64,000 bases of DNA, taken from NCBI GenBank assembly GCA_020466095.1, contig CM035806.1, forward strand, positions 139,238,475 through 139,302,474, in the 5' to 3' direction. This document shows, piece by piece, positions 34,599 to 46,446 of the stretch. Made by a program: the position numbers and the translations under genes. This DNA comes from Chlorops oryzae. Its lineage: Eukaryota; Arthropoda; Insecta; Diptera; Chloropidae. Every line of letters starts with the position of its first letter. Position 1 is the first letter of the stretch. The notes beneath the pieces are model-generated. The model did no database searches. It had not been told where the DNA came from and saw only the letters and a list, made by a program, of their open reading frames with translations.

Positions 34599-35733
34599 TA
34601 GATTTCTTTTTTGAGGAGAACTCAATTAAGAAGTGTCCCGAGTTTCAAGTCCCTAGGTCCGGAAACAAATTTTTTGACTTGTGCACTTATATGGGAGGTG
34701 GGCGTGGCAGTGGGCGGATTTCCAAGATTTTTTCAAAATATCTTAACTAAGCCTACAGAAGTTTTTCTGCAAAATTTCAATGCTCTACGACCACTCCTTC
34801 TATTTTTTTCCAAAAAATATATGGAGCGGCTCCACTGTGTGCCGGCATGATTACTTCAATATTTATATTCAATTAAGCGAGTAATCACTAAAACGGTGAC
34901 TATGCTGTCTTATATTCTCTGAATGTATTCTTTCGCACGAAAACCGAATCAATTCAATGAGCTCGAAGTAACATTGTAAGTTACACGCTTTCCTTTTGTA
35001 TTTCGTTCCAAATTAAGTAGTTGATTTTCCTCTGTCTGGGAAATTGCATTTAGTATTTTGGAGTGTGTTAACTCTCGGAAAATTCCGTTTTGACACATTA
35101 TATAATGCAAAAAGCCTTAGGAGAATCCCTTTTAAATACTCGAAGTAGTTTTTGGTAAAATAAATCTCTGGCAGCACTATTTCCAGTCTCGACCTTTTAT
35201 TAATTGTCGTCGGTTGTGCGCGTTGGATGTCGTAATTAGAACTTGATCAAATTTCGAAATAAATAAGTAAGCGTAAAAGTGTTATAGATATACGAAAAGA
35301 AAACGAAAAAGCATTGTGAAAATGCATGAAAGATTTTGCGAAAGATCAAAATTGAAATCAAAGAAACGCCAATAAAGAAATTGAGAAATCGCGTGATCAT
35401 GCAACGTTGCCAAATTTCATCATTTGAGAATTACACTGTGAACATTGCGAAGGTGAGTTGCAAACTTATTTATGGCACGCCATCCCTCAATGTCTTATAT
35501 CGCAGACTAATAACAAAATCGGCGCAAGGGGCTGTCGATTAATTACGTAAGATTTTATATTACTGTTTCCACGTTCGCTTCTTAAGTTTTTGCGCCGACT
35601 GTTATGTATGTATATTATAAAAAGCGAAAGAGATAGAGTAAAGACTTATGACGCGAACATGAACTGAAAATTTCCAATCGGAATACATGAAGCCTATAAA
35701 GAATAAAGATTTTGAAAATAAATATTTTAAATC
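34599..35733 (+). repeat. Unknown ~1.1-kb interspersed repeat, copy 2 (uninterrupted)
   Basis: This is the same family and orientation as 26608-28628, and preserves the unoccupied GCTCGAAG site at 34961-34968. It lies about 8 kb from copy 1. It has no recognisable protein. Whether it is a transposable element or a dispersed duplication cannot be settled here. Confidence 0.85.
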
Positions 35734-35844
35734 TATCTATCTGTCTTCTCTTGAGTGCAGGAAGCTCCATTTTTGAGAGAGAATATCGTATTTTTTCGTG
35801 TATTTCGAACTTCTCTACAAATCTTTCTGCTTTTACAATTATTG

Positions 35845-35930
35845 CTTGCCTCGGCCAGGGATCGAATTTGTGAGCTCAGTATACATGCACTACGCTACAG
35901 CTTGCAAATGATCTCCTGACGCTACAACCC
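35845..35930 (-). repeat. tRNA-derived SINE-like sequence
   Basis: On the minus strand, GTAGCGTAGTGCATG resembles a polymerase III A box and AATTCGATCCCTGGC a B box, with about tRNA spacing. The region is not a foldable full tRNA. It resembles the plus-strand example at 17292 in its promoter boxes but not in body sequence. Confidence 0.5.
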
Positions 35931-36200
35931 TATTAAAATTTAAGCAGCTAATGCGATTCAATCACGACGAGTTCAAAATGTAAATGCCAATCGGGCATGA
36001 CTTTTTCGCTTCACCTCGCTGACACTGTCATGCAGAGCATTTCACCGAGGCGTCCGCTCTGAAGAACGCGCGGACTTCTTCACCGCCGACATAATATTCT
36101 GCTGGGCGAGAGTTCAAGTGAGTGAGATGTGAGTCGAAGACTGGAGTTAAAAACTTCAAAAATGAAAACGTAGTTGAAACTCAAGAACTAATGATCAGAT

Positions 36201-36436
36201 CAGGGCTCGGATTTTGTTGACTTTTATATATTTAAAGCATACTTTATGGAGTGAAAATTTTGTTCTAGCAAAGCTTAATTTAAATCGACTTTTAACTTCA
36301 ATATGAAATTCTTCAAGTTTGAAAAGCGGTTTGAAATTCAACTTCGCTTAACTTATTCGCAAAATGTTGATAAGAAATTTTTTTGCCCCATAAAGTATGC
36401 TTTGAATTTATAAAGTTCGGCAAAATCCAAGCCCTA
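36201..36436. mobile_element. CAGGGCTCGG MITE, copy 2
   Basis: The left end is CAGGGCTCGGATTTTGTTGAC and the right end is GTCGGCAAAATCCAAGCCCTA-like, with internal TTAAAGCATACTTTATGGAG shared with copy 1. Flanking 8-mers no longer match, so this is an older insertion. Confidence 0.8.
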
Positions 36437-39400
36437 CTTATGATGCCGTTCGATTCCTCGTGGCCGCAATACGTAGAACCGTTTATTTCAGCTCTGTCTT
36501 AGCAATTTTTGTGTAAAAAACTAGCACAGTGTAATTAAAAAGGTAAATTAACTATTTTTTGATTCGCATGAAAAAGTAAAACTTTGAAAAGTCGCCAAAC
36601 CAATCAAATTCGATCTAAACACATATACAAACTCTAATTCAACATTTGCAAAAGTGTGACCGACTGTAATCATAACAGTTCAAACAGACACACAAAAAAA
36701 ATCGGCCTCTTAATACATGAAATAATATGAGCACATTTGCATGTGTTTGTGTGTGTCTGTGTGTCTGTTTGTGTGTGTATGGGCATTCGTTCTCTCACAT
36801 ATGAAATTAAAATTCACCTACTGCAAGCATACAAACATACTTTCATAAATACAGACAAACACACTCTCCAATGTGTGTCATTAAGGTCTTCTCGTTTGTA
36901 CATACTTTCATCTTTTTCTTCAAGCTCACTCAAAGGGCGGCGCACACATGGACACAGACAGATACTGACTGTCGCAGTCGCAATGACAATCGCAGTGGCA
37001 TGTATCGGTGCCAAAGCCGAACTGCAACTCGCAATACATGCAAACGTTTGCCTATATTCATATACATATAATACTTACATGTACATTGGTCGCGTGTTTG
37101 TCCTGATGTGTGTGCATGTGTGCAAGAATTTTGCATAGGCAAGACCGGCAATTTGGGCTTTTGAGTTGCACGTGCTATCTTTGTTATTGTAATCTCTTAT
37201 TCTTTATTCGTCGTTCGCTCATATTTTGCTCATCTTCGTCGTGTTTCGTCGTTCCTTCGCTGCTTCAGCGTCCATACATACATTCATACATATGTATGTA
37301 TATCCTTCTCGTGGACTTCGCTTCACTGATCCTTTTCGGTTGACTCATTTCCTTTTTTCGACTTTTCTATTCGCTTATTCGCTGTGGCTGGCCTCGCAAT
37401 TGTTGTTGTAAAGATTGCTGCTGCTGCTGCCATTGCAAGTAGGCCTATAATGATATTGCATGATTTTATGTGGTAGCGCTATGGTCGCTCTGTAGTGCAC
37501 TCGTAAATCATTAGTCGTGCAAAAACAAAAGTAAGAATTGCAACAAACGGAGACGACATCCAAAATTTTGCTCTTCTGTTTTTTTCTTTAGTTCGTAGGA
37601 AAGTTTTCTTTCCGAATTTGTTTTTGTGTTTGTTTTTTTTAAACCATTTTTTTGTTATTTGCTTGCCGACGCAGGCGCTGCCATTGCACGTTTCAAAATT
37701 TCAGCCGCCAAACTAAGCGCCCAAACACACCAGCAAGCTCCGACATGCACATGTACACGAGAACGTGCACAGCTGTGTATGCCTATAGAGCCTATGGAGC
37801 CTATGGAGCCCATGCGCCTATGCGCCTTCTCGTGCTCGTTGTGTGCATGTGCGTTTGTGTGTGTGTGTGTGTGTACGCGCGAGTGTGTGTTTTTGGTTCT
37901 TTTGCGCCTAATGCGCTGCTTCGTGGCCAAGTTTTCGCTGCCGTTGTCGTTTCTCATTCGTCTGTGCCATTGCCATCGCTTTAGCTCGTTCGTTATTTCG
38001 CCTGTGAACGTTCGTCCGTTTTTATACATCGCCTTTGGACTGCCTCCGAAGCCTACTGTTTTCGCTGCTGGCTGCCTGTCGTCGAATGCCTTCGCCGTTG
38101 CCTTCGCCTTTTGCTTCGCCTTTTCCTTTACCGTTGCCAGCGCCATCGCCATCGCCTTTACGTTTGCCGTTGCCTTTGACCCCACGACTGCACGACGATG
38201 AACTGCAGGCAAGTAGTCTTCGTTGGCGTTGCGACGTCGTCGCTGTCGCTGTCGCTGAGGCTGTCGGTCGTTTTGATTTCCTCAAGTTTAAATGTTAGCA
38301 GCGGTGGCTAACGGCGGCGACGTTAGCAATTCCGGCAAAAATTATTTTCGTAGGCGGCAATTGTACTTCTACACAAACGCACGCAAACACACTCACGCAC
38401 ACATTCATATGTATGGACGTGCATGCATATACAAACATTCATACATGCTAGTATGTAAGTATGAGTATGTGAGTCTGCTTTATTTTATGTGCTGGAATGT
38501 CGGTTAGATGGTTTCGTTGGTTGCATTTGATGTAGCTTTATGGATCTACAGGGAACTGAGCATGAATTCGTTTTGGATCGAAAATTTGTGTCGCCTTAAC
38601 CTTTTCGCATCCATCCCAATATCTTATGTTCCATTCCCTTACTTACTTTATTCAAGTCCATTCCGTCCATTGCATTGCATTTCATTTCACTTCACTTCGT
38701 TTCATTTTATTCGGTTCTATTCTTTTCGATAACATTCTATATTCACCCATGGCATAGCATTTGTCTAAGTATGTCTGCGTGTTTTGTCTCAACTGCGTAG
38801 CCTTCAAGTGACACATGTGAGTTAATGCGCTGGGAATACTCGTAGATTTGATTTGACCCCTGACTTGATACCTACTGCTGGGAATCGTTCTCAGTTTGTC
38901 AGTGAAAAGATTTTTCCTTGGAATACTTCAATATTATGAACGTGTACTAATATAATAAAAATCATTGTGGCTTCCATTCTTCACCGTTTCATTTTTCCAT
39001 TTCCATTTTCATTTCCATTTTCATTTTCATTTGTATTTTCTTTCCTTCAAAGCTTATTGCGTAAAGAACACACATATAATCTCATAGGTGCAAGTTGAGT
39101 TGACAGCCCAAACTACCTACATATATAATATATAAGAATGAAAGGCTTTTCTTTGATAGAATTTCTGATCACCAGAATATTTTTTGTGAGAGATTGTTAG
39201 CGAGGGAGAAAAAACGAAGAGGACAAAAATATGCAATGGAGGTACAAAAAAAAAAACACGCCGTTAACTCTGAAAGCAGTTCGAATTTGATTAAGTTGCA
39301 AATTGAAGATTTCTACGAAGCTAATTTGAACTCAAGTAGTTTCATGGCGTTTTTGTGCACACATACACATGCCGTCCCAAGTACCCGCAAAACTGCCTTA

Positions 39401-39932
39401 TTAAGTTAGTTTAGAGTCTATCCGGTCTCGTGATTCAATTCAATTAAGATCAATTATGTCCTTTAATAATAATAATTCAAAAAAAAAAAAAAAAAATGCC
39501 CCCAAAAGGAATGAGGCGTATGAGTGATGTTGCTTTGGCATTATTCAAAAAGTTACTCATACGCACGGTAAATTTTTTGTTAAAGAAAATTTCTGCTTTC
39601 GAATATGCTGTCTTCGCAGCTAATGAATTAAATAGGCCTAAAGAAAACTTCTTAATATCTCAAATTGCTAATGAAGATTGGATTTATGTACATTTCGTTA
39701 TGATCACGTGACAGCTGTGAGGACAATCATAAGCGCGGTAATAACTTTTGCTCTCAAAATTCATCTACCGCAAGTGAATGTGAAGATTTAAATTTTCAAT
39801 TAAATTTTATTTTCACCCATTTATTATTGTTCCGCTTCAAGTTTTTCGTTATGATAACCTTTCAAAATGTCAAAATTTTCATAGAAATTTGTCATTCTTT
39901 GAAAGCGAAAAATTCAATCGGAACCGTAGTAA
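36437..39932. other. Non-coding stretch with GT/CA tracts
   Basis: (GT)n tracts lie at about 36741-36780 and 37852-37876, TATG/CATA words near 37275-37300, and GCC/TCG/GCT-biased sequence at 37660-38330. Long open frames at 37626-38212 on both strands are compositional (Ala, Lys, Cys or Ser runs) and show no domain. A C/T-rich TTTCATTT repeat lies near 38670-38720 and 38985-39040. Confidence 0.5.
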
Positions 39933-40191
39933 ACGGGCTCGGAGTTTGTTGACTTTTATAGATTTAAAGCACACTTTATGGGGCAATTTTTTTTATTTTT
40001 TTATTTTTTTTTTTGCAAAATTTTGCGAAGAAGTTTAGCAAAGTTTAACTTCAAACCGATTTTCTAACTTCAAAAAAATTCATATTGAAGTTAAAAATCG
40101 GTTTGAATCTTAACTTTATGTGAGTTGGAAAAAACTTTTACTCCATAAAGTATGCTTTAAATTTATGAAACTCAACTAATTCCGAGCCCTG
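39933..40191. mobile_element. CAGGGCTCGG MITE, copy 3
   Basis: The left end is CGGGCTCGGAGTTTGTTGAC and the right end GTCAACT-like then CCGAGCCCTG. Internal words AACTTCAAACCG and TTTGCGAAGAAGTTTAGC are shared with copies 1 and 4. The left terminal bases are altered and no target duplication remains. Confidence 0.75.
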
Positions 40192-40226
40192 TTCATTACT
40201 TAGAGATTCAAAAATATTATAAAATA

Positions 40227-40473
40227 TCGCACCCTTGCTACTAAATCGACACAATGCAAAATTTCGCATTTCTCGAAAATCATGCAATCTCCTTTGAAAC
40301 TAAGGAGAAACAACGTTTTTTCTAAACTTTTATTACTCTCAATCGACTGCTGCATCAGGCAATATAAGCCTCAATTCAAAAGGTCTTGGGTTTCATACAG
40401 AAAAATTCAATCGAACATAAAAAAATGTATTAAACAAATTTTGAATTGTGCCGATTTATTAGCAAGGGTGCGA
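40227..40473. mobile_element. Foldback MITE with TCGCACCC ends
   Basis: Inverted ends TCGCACCCTTGCTACTAAAT and ATTTATTAGCAAGGGTGCGA pair over about 35 bp, flanked by TA on both sides. The TA target suggests Tc1/mariner-type mobilisation. A related single end (ATCGCACCCTGGCAACTAAA) lies near 15358. Confidence 0.75.
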
Positions 40474-41519
40474 TATAATGTCCATTTATGTACGTCTTCT
40501 GATTTATATAAAGACTGAAAAATATTTCTGCTCAAGAGGAGAATATTTGAGAAACTGAAAGACAGGAACAAGTTTTTACTTTCTCCAAAAAGTGCCCCTT
40601 CAACAGGGCACTGTATCAGCGTATATATCAATATGAATTTCGTTAAATGTTAAATTTGCCAAACTAAAAGAAAATTTCTCAAAATTTGCGCTTTTTTTAT
40701 ACATATCACCAAAATCTATTGAAGCTAAGAGTCAAGCCTAAAATTTCTCCCTTGAAGTATGCAGTGAAATTTTTTAAATGCCATATTCGCATTCACTTAG
40801 CGAATTTCCTTCTCAACTCTTTTCAGGATCGTTTGCAAATGCTTGAGAGCCTACAATGTCAAGAAATTCCAATTACTCAAACCTCTTATGCTATCTCTAT
40901 CACTCCGTTCCTTTTGATTTGATTTTTTTTTCGATTATTCGTACGCATTTTCCCGTCTTAAGATTGAGATAGTATATTTTAATGAGAAAATCTTATTTGA
41001 TTTTAGCTTGCCCTCTCGGCTCTGAGCTTGTTGTCGCTTTTATTTTGGTTTTTTTGTTTATCGAAAGGTCAGTTAATGGCTTTTTGCGGTGCGGTGCGGC
41101 GTGTTTTATGTTCCTTTTTTTTTTGTTATGTTTTATCTAATTTCGCGTAGTTTTTTGTTTGCCTTGTTTTTCCTAATTTTTGGCTATTTTCTTTTATTTT
41201 TTTATGTTTTTTATGTTTTTATTTTTAAGAACACTCAAAACAACAAAAACATTTTGATGTGACGTCATGTATTGCTGCTGTTTGATTAAAACAACGAAAG
41301 AAGGAATCGAAAAAAGTTACCAACTCGCTGGAAAAGAAAAATTCACAGGAAAATGTGCTAAGCCAATTCGATTGCTCAGAGCAGCTGGTAACTCTATTCA
41401 CAGCAAATATTGTGTGTGCACGTGCATATATATTCATATCTATATATCTGTGTGTGTGAGTGTGCTTGCGAGTGTATTTGCGAGTGGGTCTGTGTGTATG
41501 TGTGTATTCGTGTGATTAC

Positions 41520-42834
41520 ATTTGCACCGTAGACGAGTCGATTCGATTCCAGTCGAGTCGAGTCGAGTCGAGTCAGCTCGAAGCGAATCATACAACGGCT
41601 GCCAGGCAGGCAGTTGTGCGGCAGTAGCCAAAGCAGTAACAACGCGTCTGATTGGAGCGCGCTTCGTGCTTGTGTGCGAATAAGAACTTTTTACGAAAAA
41701 ATCTCTCACTCGCTATCGTGCTTGTCGTCGTCGTCGTCATCGTCATCGTGAACGGTGTGTCGCTGTTGTAACCAGCGGAATCATTTTCAATCGCACTTTA
41801 TCAAAGCTGAAGTTAAATTCAAAGCTAAGATTGATATTATCATCTACTCTTTGGGCTCATTTTAGTCCAAATCCTTACCATCACCATCGCCATCGCCATC
41901 ATCCTCATCAACATCATCACCGTTCGTCCTGATCGTCCTCGGTGTCCTCGTCGTCGTCGCCGTCGCAATTGCCGTCGCCGTTGCCCAAATCTTTCTGCTC
42001 CTTAATCTGACTTCAGTTCATTTGGTAAGAAGTGTCGCGTGCGTGCGTGCGTGGAAGCGTTTGTCCATCAGCCCGTCCGCCGTCCGCCCGTCCGTCCGTG
42101 CGTGCGTGCGTACGAGCGTGATAAAATGTGAACACGTGGTTTTCCGCAATGATATCCTTGTCCGCCTACCTTTGAGACGTTCGCGGTAGACGCCGTGGTC
42201 TTTGCGGTCGCGCCGCGTCCTATTGTTTTTTTTTTTTGCTCATCTTCTTATCTTCCCACCTTCGGCTTATTGTTCCTTGTACGTTGTACGTTGTACGTTG
42301 TGCTTTGTACGCTGTATGTTGTTTGGTTTTTCGTCGTTCTTTTGCCTTTCGAACGAGCAGCACTGATTTGTTCGAATTCAATTTGAATTTGAATTGAACT
42401 TCGAAATTGAAAGTTGCCAGTCGAGTCGAGTCGAGTCGAATCGAGGAAGAAAGTTTTGAGACTTCGCGCTTCATATTGAAGTTGCGCGCCTTGTGGAAAT
42501 CTTGTGAAAGTGAAATTGTGCCTTTTTAAACGATCTCAAACAAGATCGAAGGGAAAGGAAAGGACTTGAAAGTCTTTTTGCAAAAAGTTATCATAAAATT
42601 AATAAATAAAATTATATATAAAAATAAAAAGAGTAAAGAAAAAAATCAAATAGAAAAATATTGATTCTAATAATAATAAATGTGAAAATCATTCCATTGC
42701 GCTTAAAGAGACAAATTTCGGGGGATAAAAAGAAATTAATTTTAAAGACACTAAATTAAAGACAAAAACATTATGCATAAGAAATAAAGTTATTTTAAAG
42801 CTGGACGCGCTGCTTTTTGGCTTTGTAACAAGAG
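41520..42834 (+). promoter_or_regulatory. Possible promoter and non-coding first exon
   Basis: The region is GC-richer than its surroundings, with a (GAGTC)n tract (41535-41575), CGTCGT/CATCGT runs, (CCGT)n near 42065-42110, and a second GAGTC tract at 42419-42440. It ends at AACAAGAG|GTGAGA, a good splice-donor context at 42834/42835. No coding frame is supported. This is typical of insect developmental-gene 5' exons, but the call is inference. Confidence 0.25.
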
Positions 42835-43981
42835 GTGAGAACATTCGAGATTTTAATTTGAGATATCAATTGGAATTTCACATGAAATTTCTCTTTTTGT
42901 GAGATGATTCCGAATGCAATCAACAGATTATGCAGCAGCTTAAACGTTCGGAAAATGTTTAAGTATTAATTCGGAATTCAAGGGAAGTTTCTGTTTTTGA
43001 TTTCCGTTTCATTTTCTCTTATCTTCTGTGTGAGCAGGTTAAATTCGGCTATCAAAATATATAAAAAAATTTTTTTTATTTAGATCTAACGCTCATAGCC
43101 TCCAATCTAGTTTGAACTTTTTGAAGGTTTCAATTTTCAAGCGATAGTCTTCAGGAGAGTTTAAATCAGGTTTATTATTTTGATATGAAAATTTTTTGGA
43201 AAAATTCAAACAAATCAAAGGCATTTCATTGAGTTAAACTGGCTTGCAGACTAAAAGAATATTTTCGAGAATTTAAACTTTCGGAGTTCTTAAGCCGAGT
43301 TGAAGTTGAAATTTCGTTTGAAATTTTCTTAATTATTTTTGACCAGTTTTGCATTTGATTGCATGACATTTCATAAAAAAAATAAGCCATAAAGTACGGG
43401 GAACTAAAGCTGTTCAAACAGTCCTTAATTTTAGTGAATTTTATTTTACTTTATATTAATTTATAACAGGGCTATCGGTTTCTTTTATCTTAAGTTATTA
43501 AGAAGCAAAATGTTCTTCTAAAGCGAGTGCATTCGGAAAAAGTGCATTGAATCCGCATTGAGTTTTTTTTTTCTTTTTATGAAAGGAAGAAAAAATATAT
43601 TTTTTTTTTTTGTAATTTGATGAAAATATTTACGTTTGGCCCAGACTTAAACAACCAGTGTTTGTGCTTTGCTTATAAAAATTTCCATCGGACGAAACAG
43701 AGGAAATTCCATTGTTATTTGGCATCAAAATCTCATCTAGTTTTTTGAGGGTTTTCGGGTTTGAGCCTCGAATTCATAGCTAGAGAATTTCCACCTGGAA
43801 GGCTGCATAAGCATCTTCAAAGATGATCTCTTAGCAATTGCTTAAGAGCATTCCATTCTACGCTGTTCGATTGCTGAGATTTTCAAAAATTCTTCTTGAA
43901 TCCTCTTTAACGACTCCAAAAGCCAAAGGTCAGAAAATGATTTTTGGCTTCTAAGACATTTTTGAGTAAAAATATTTTTTC

Positions 43982-44130
43982 TCAGGGGCTCTCTCCAGTT
44001 CTGTCAAAAATGAAAACCTTCATATAACAAAAAAAAAAAAAAAAAAAACACTCGAAAATTTCTAATTGATTTCAGCAGCATTTTTTATATGAAGTTTTTC
44101 ATTTCTGACAGAGCCGGAGACAGCCCCTCA
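43982..44130. mobile_element. Short near-perfect foldback (149 bp)
   Basis: Left CAGGGGCTCTCTCC and right GGAGACAGCCCCTCA are inverted. The pairing extends about 46 bp through CTGTCA-AAATGAAAA-CTTCATATAA with few mismatches. An A-run lies in the loop. CAGGGG-type ends resemble hAT MITEs. No target duplication is evident. Confidence 0.75.
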
Positions 44131-45545
44131 CATAAAAATATTAAATAAATTTAAAAATATATATACGAAATAAAGTAAAAATATTCTATGGACCAAATCG
44201 AAATCGTCCAACGTCCGTGTTCGTACCGTTTGTGAAGACTTTAATTGTTTTTTGCTTTTGATCGATAGCTGCCTTATGCGTCCCAATTCCCTGTATTCAG
44301 CTGTCAGAAATGACACAAAAAAAAAAAAAAAACACAGAAAAATGAAAGAAAGCAAACCAGAATGAAGGAAATTATCAAGAAAGCGAAGTAAAATAAAAGA
44401 CAAAAGGAAAAGAAAAAGCACATGAAGACAAAATCCTTTCATTCATAGACCTTTCTTCATCCCGTAGTACGTTTTCGGGAGCTAAAACAAAAAAACAAAA
44501 AAAAAAAAAAAAGGAAATAGAAAAGTACAAAAAAATGAAAAACGGAAACTCAATTTCAGTTCATGTGCAAGTCGTAGTCCTTCTTGATGCTTTTTTCTCC
44601 TTCTTGTTGTTGTTTTTGTTCTCATTCTCGTTCTCGTTGTCGCAGCCGTGGCTAATCCTGCCTGCGCATCAATTTCATTCAAATCTGTTGTCACTTGATG
44701 CTGCTGCTGGTGCCGCCGCCGCCGCCGCCGACACCGCTGCTGCTACTACTGCAGAAAATCCATAAAATTTCCTTTCCAACGTTTGTCACATGAACATGTA
44801 TAACAACAACAACAGCAGCAGCACCAACAGCAGCAACTACCTACGCACATTGCTAAGTCATTGTCACATGACAATAGACGCCTGTTCGTAAGAGTATGTG
44901 TATGTATGTATTATGAAAAAAATATTTGAAAAAAAAAATAATAAAATGTATGGGAAAAATTTTATTGGGAAATTGAAGATTACTTGAGTGCTCGGAGAGC
45001 CGAATTCTTTCCCGTTTTTGGCATATCCTCAGAAATTTGATTTTTATTTATTTTCATTTTTATGTTTATTTTTATTCATTGACAGTATCTTTCATTATCG
45101 TTTTGACAAAAAAATCAATACAAAAAAAAGACAAAAAACAAAAAAGTATATCAGCATTTGGAAGACTGTTCCATCAGAAATTTCATTTACGAGTCTTTTT
45201 CAAAACCCCTTGATAATTGAAAAGGCATTGATCGCATGCAATATTGAAAGAAGACTCGATAACGACTCTTAAATATCCATATTTTTCAAAAGCGAGTCGA
45301 ATTGAAAAGTACAAAAACAAAATATAGAGCAATCGCGAATTAATCACGTAGAATAGGACTATAATTATTCAACCTGTTCCTATCAGATATTTCACTCAAT
45401 ATAAGATTGCTGGAGATAGAGATATATATTTTTTTTATTTGACTTAGAAATTATAAACGAAATAAGTCTTATGAGAACGTAAAAATTTGTATTGATTTAT
45501 CATGATTTTGTGTTTGTTTTGGAAAGCAAACGATTATAAATATAT
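44131..45545. other. Non-coding stretch
   Basis: It holds A-runs, a GCC/GCT trinucleotide tract (about 44700-44755) and an AAC/AGC tract (44800-44840). No frame shows a domain. Confidence 0.5.
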
Positions 45546-45547
45546 GC

Positions 45548-45960
45548 ATCTCGAAAAAGACTCGAAAACGGTATCAAACATGAGACGTAGGAGACTCGAA
45601 AATGATCACAAAATATGAGTAAAAAAAGACTCCAAAATGATCACAAAATATGAGTGCGAAAAGACTCCAAAACGATCACAAAATATGAGTGCAAAAAGAC
45701 TCCAAAATAATCACAAATATCAGTGAAAAAAAAAAGATTCGAAAATTATCACCAATTTGAGTAAAAAAGGACTCCAAAATGATCACAAATTGGAGTGAAA
45801 AAGGACACCAAAATGATCACAAATATGAGTGGAAAAAAAATCGAAAATGATCATTGATTTTAGTGAAAAAGGACACCAAAATGATCACAAATATGAGTCA
45901 AATACGATAACTTTGAGTCGTAGAAGACTCGCAAATAGTGACCCAAATAACTCTCGAAAA
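45548..45960 (+). repeat. Minisatellite, ~34-bp unit, about 11 copies
   Basis: The unit is close to AAAAAGACTCCAAAATGATC followed by ACAAATATGAGTG. It repeats with variants (GACTCG, GACACC, GATTCG), and most copies carry the TGATCA palindrome. Units drift in length by 1-3 bp through A-run changes. Confidence 0.85.
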
Positions 45961-46261
45961 TGCTATCAAAAAGGCCCAGCGGGAATGTTTTGTAAGGGCA
46001 TAAAACGTGCCTGATTTTAAGACCAATTAAGTATTTAATATGAATTTATTAATTCGAAAATAAACAGAATGCAATAAATGATGAACAGAAAAGGAATGTG
46101 TTATCGCATAAACATTGTTTTGTGCATGGAAAAATGGGGCAAAATAGAAGGACTTTATAAAAATTCTTGATTATAAAAAGGTACCTAATGCAAAACCGAA
46201 TCCCTTACATTCCCTATGACATCGCCGTGTTAAAAATAATGTGCATGGCTGAGGGTGAAAA

Positions 46262-46446
46262 TTTTTCTTACCAACATTTTGCGAACAAGTTTAGCGAAGT
46301 TGAACTTCAAACCGCTTTTCTAACTTCAAAAAATGCATATTGAAGTTAAAAACCGATTTGAATCTTAATTTTAATGCGAGTTGAACAAAATTTGTACGCC
46401 GTAAAGTATGCTTTAAATTTATAAAAGTCAACAAATTCCGAGCCCT
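46262..46446. mobile_element. CAGGGCTCGG MITE, copy 4, left-truncated
   Basis: The right end TTCCGAGCCCTG is intact, and internal words GCGAACAAGTTTAGCGAAG and AACTTCAAACCGCTTTTC match copies 1 and 3. The left TIR is missing. Confidence 0.75.

Noticed and set aside
37626..38285. Overlapping 60-190-codon frames on both strands
   Set aside because: Biased trinucleotide composition keeps several frames open at once. The residues are runs of Ala, Lys, Ser and Cys without a domain.
41267..42474. Coding genes in the GAGTC/CGTC-rich region
   Set aside because: Frames are short, low-complexity and open on both strands. At most the region is an untranslated exon or promoter.
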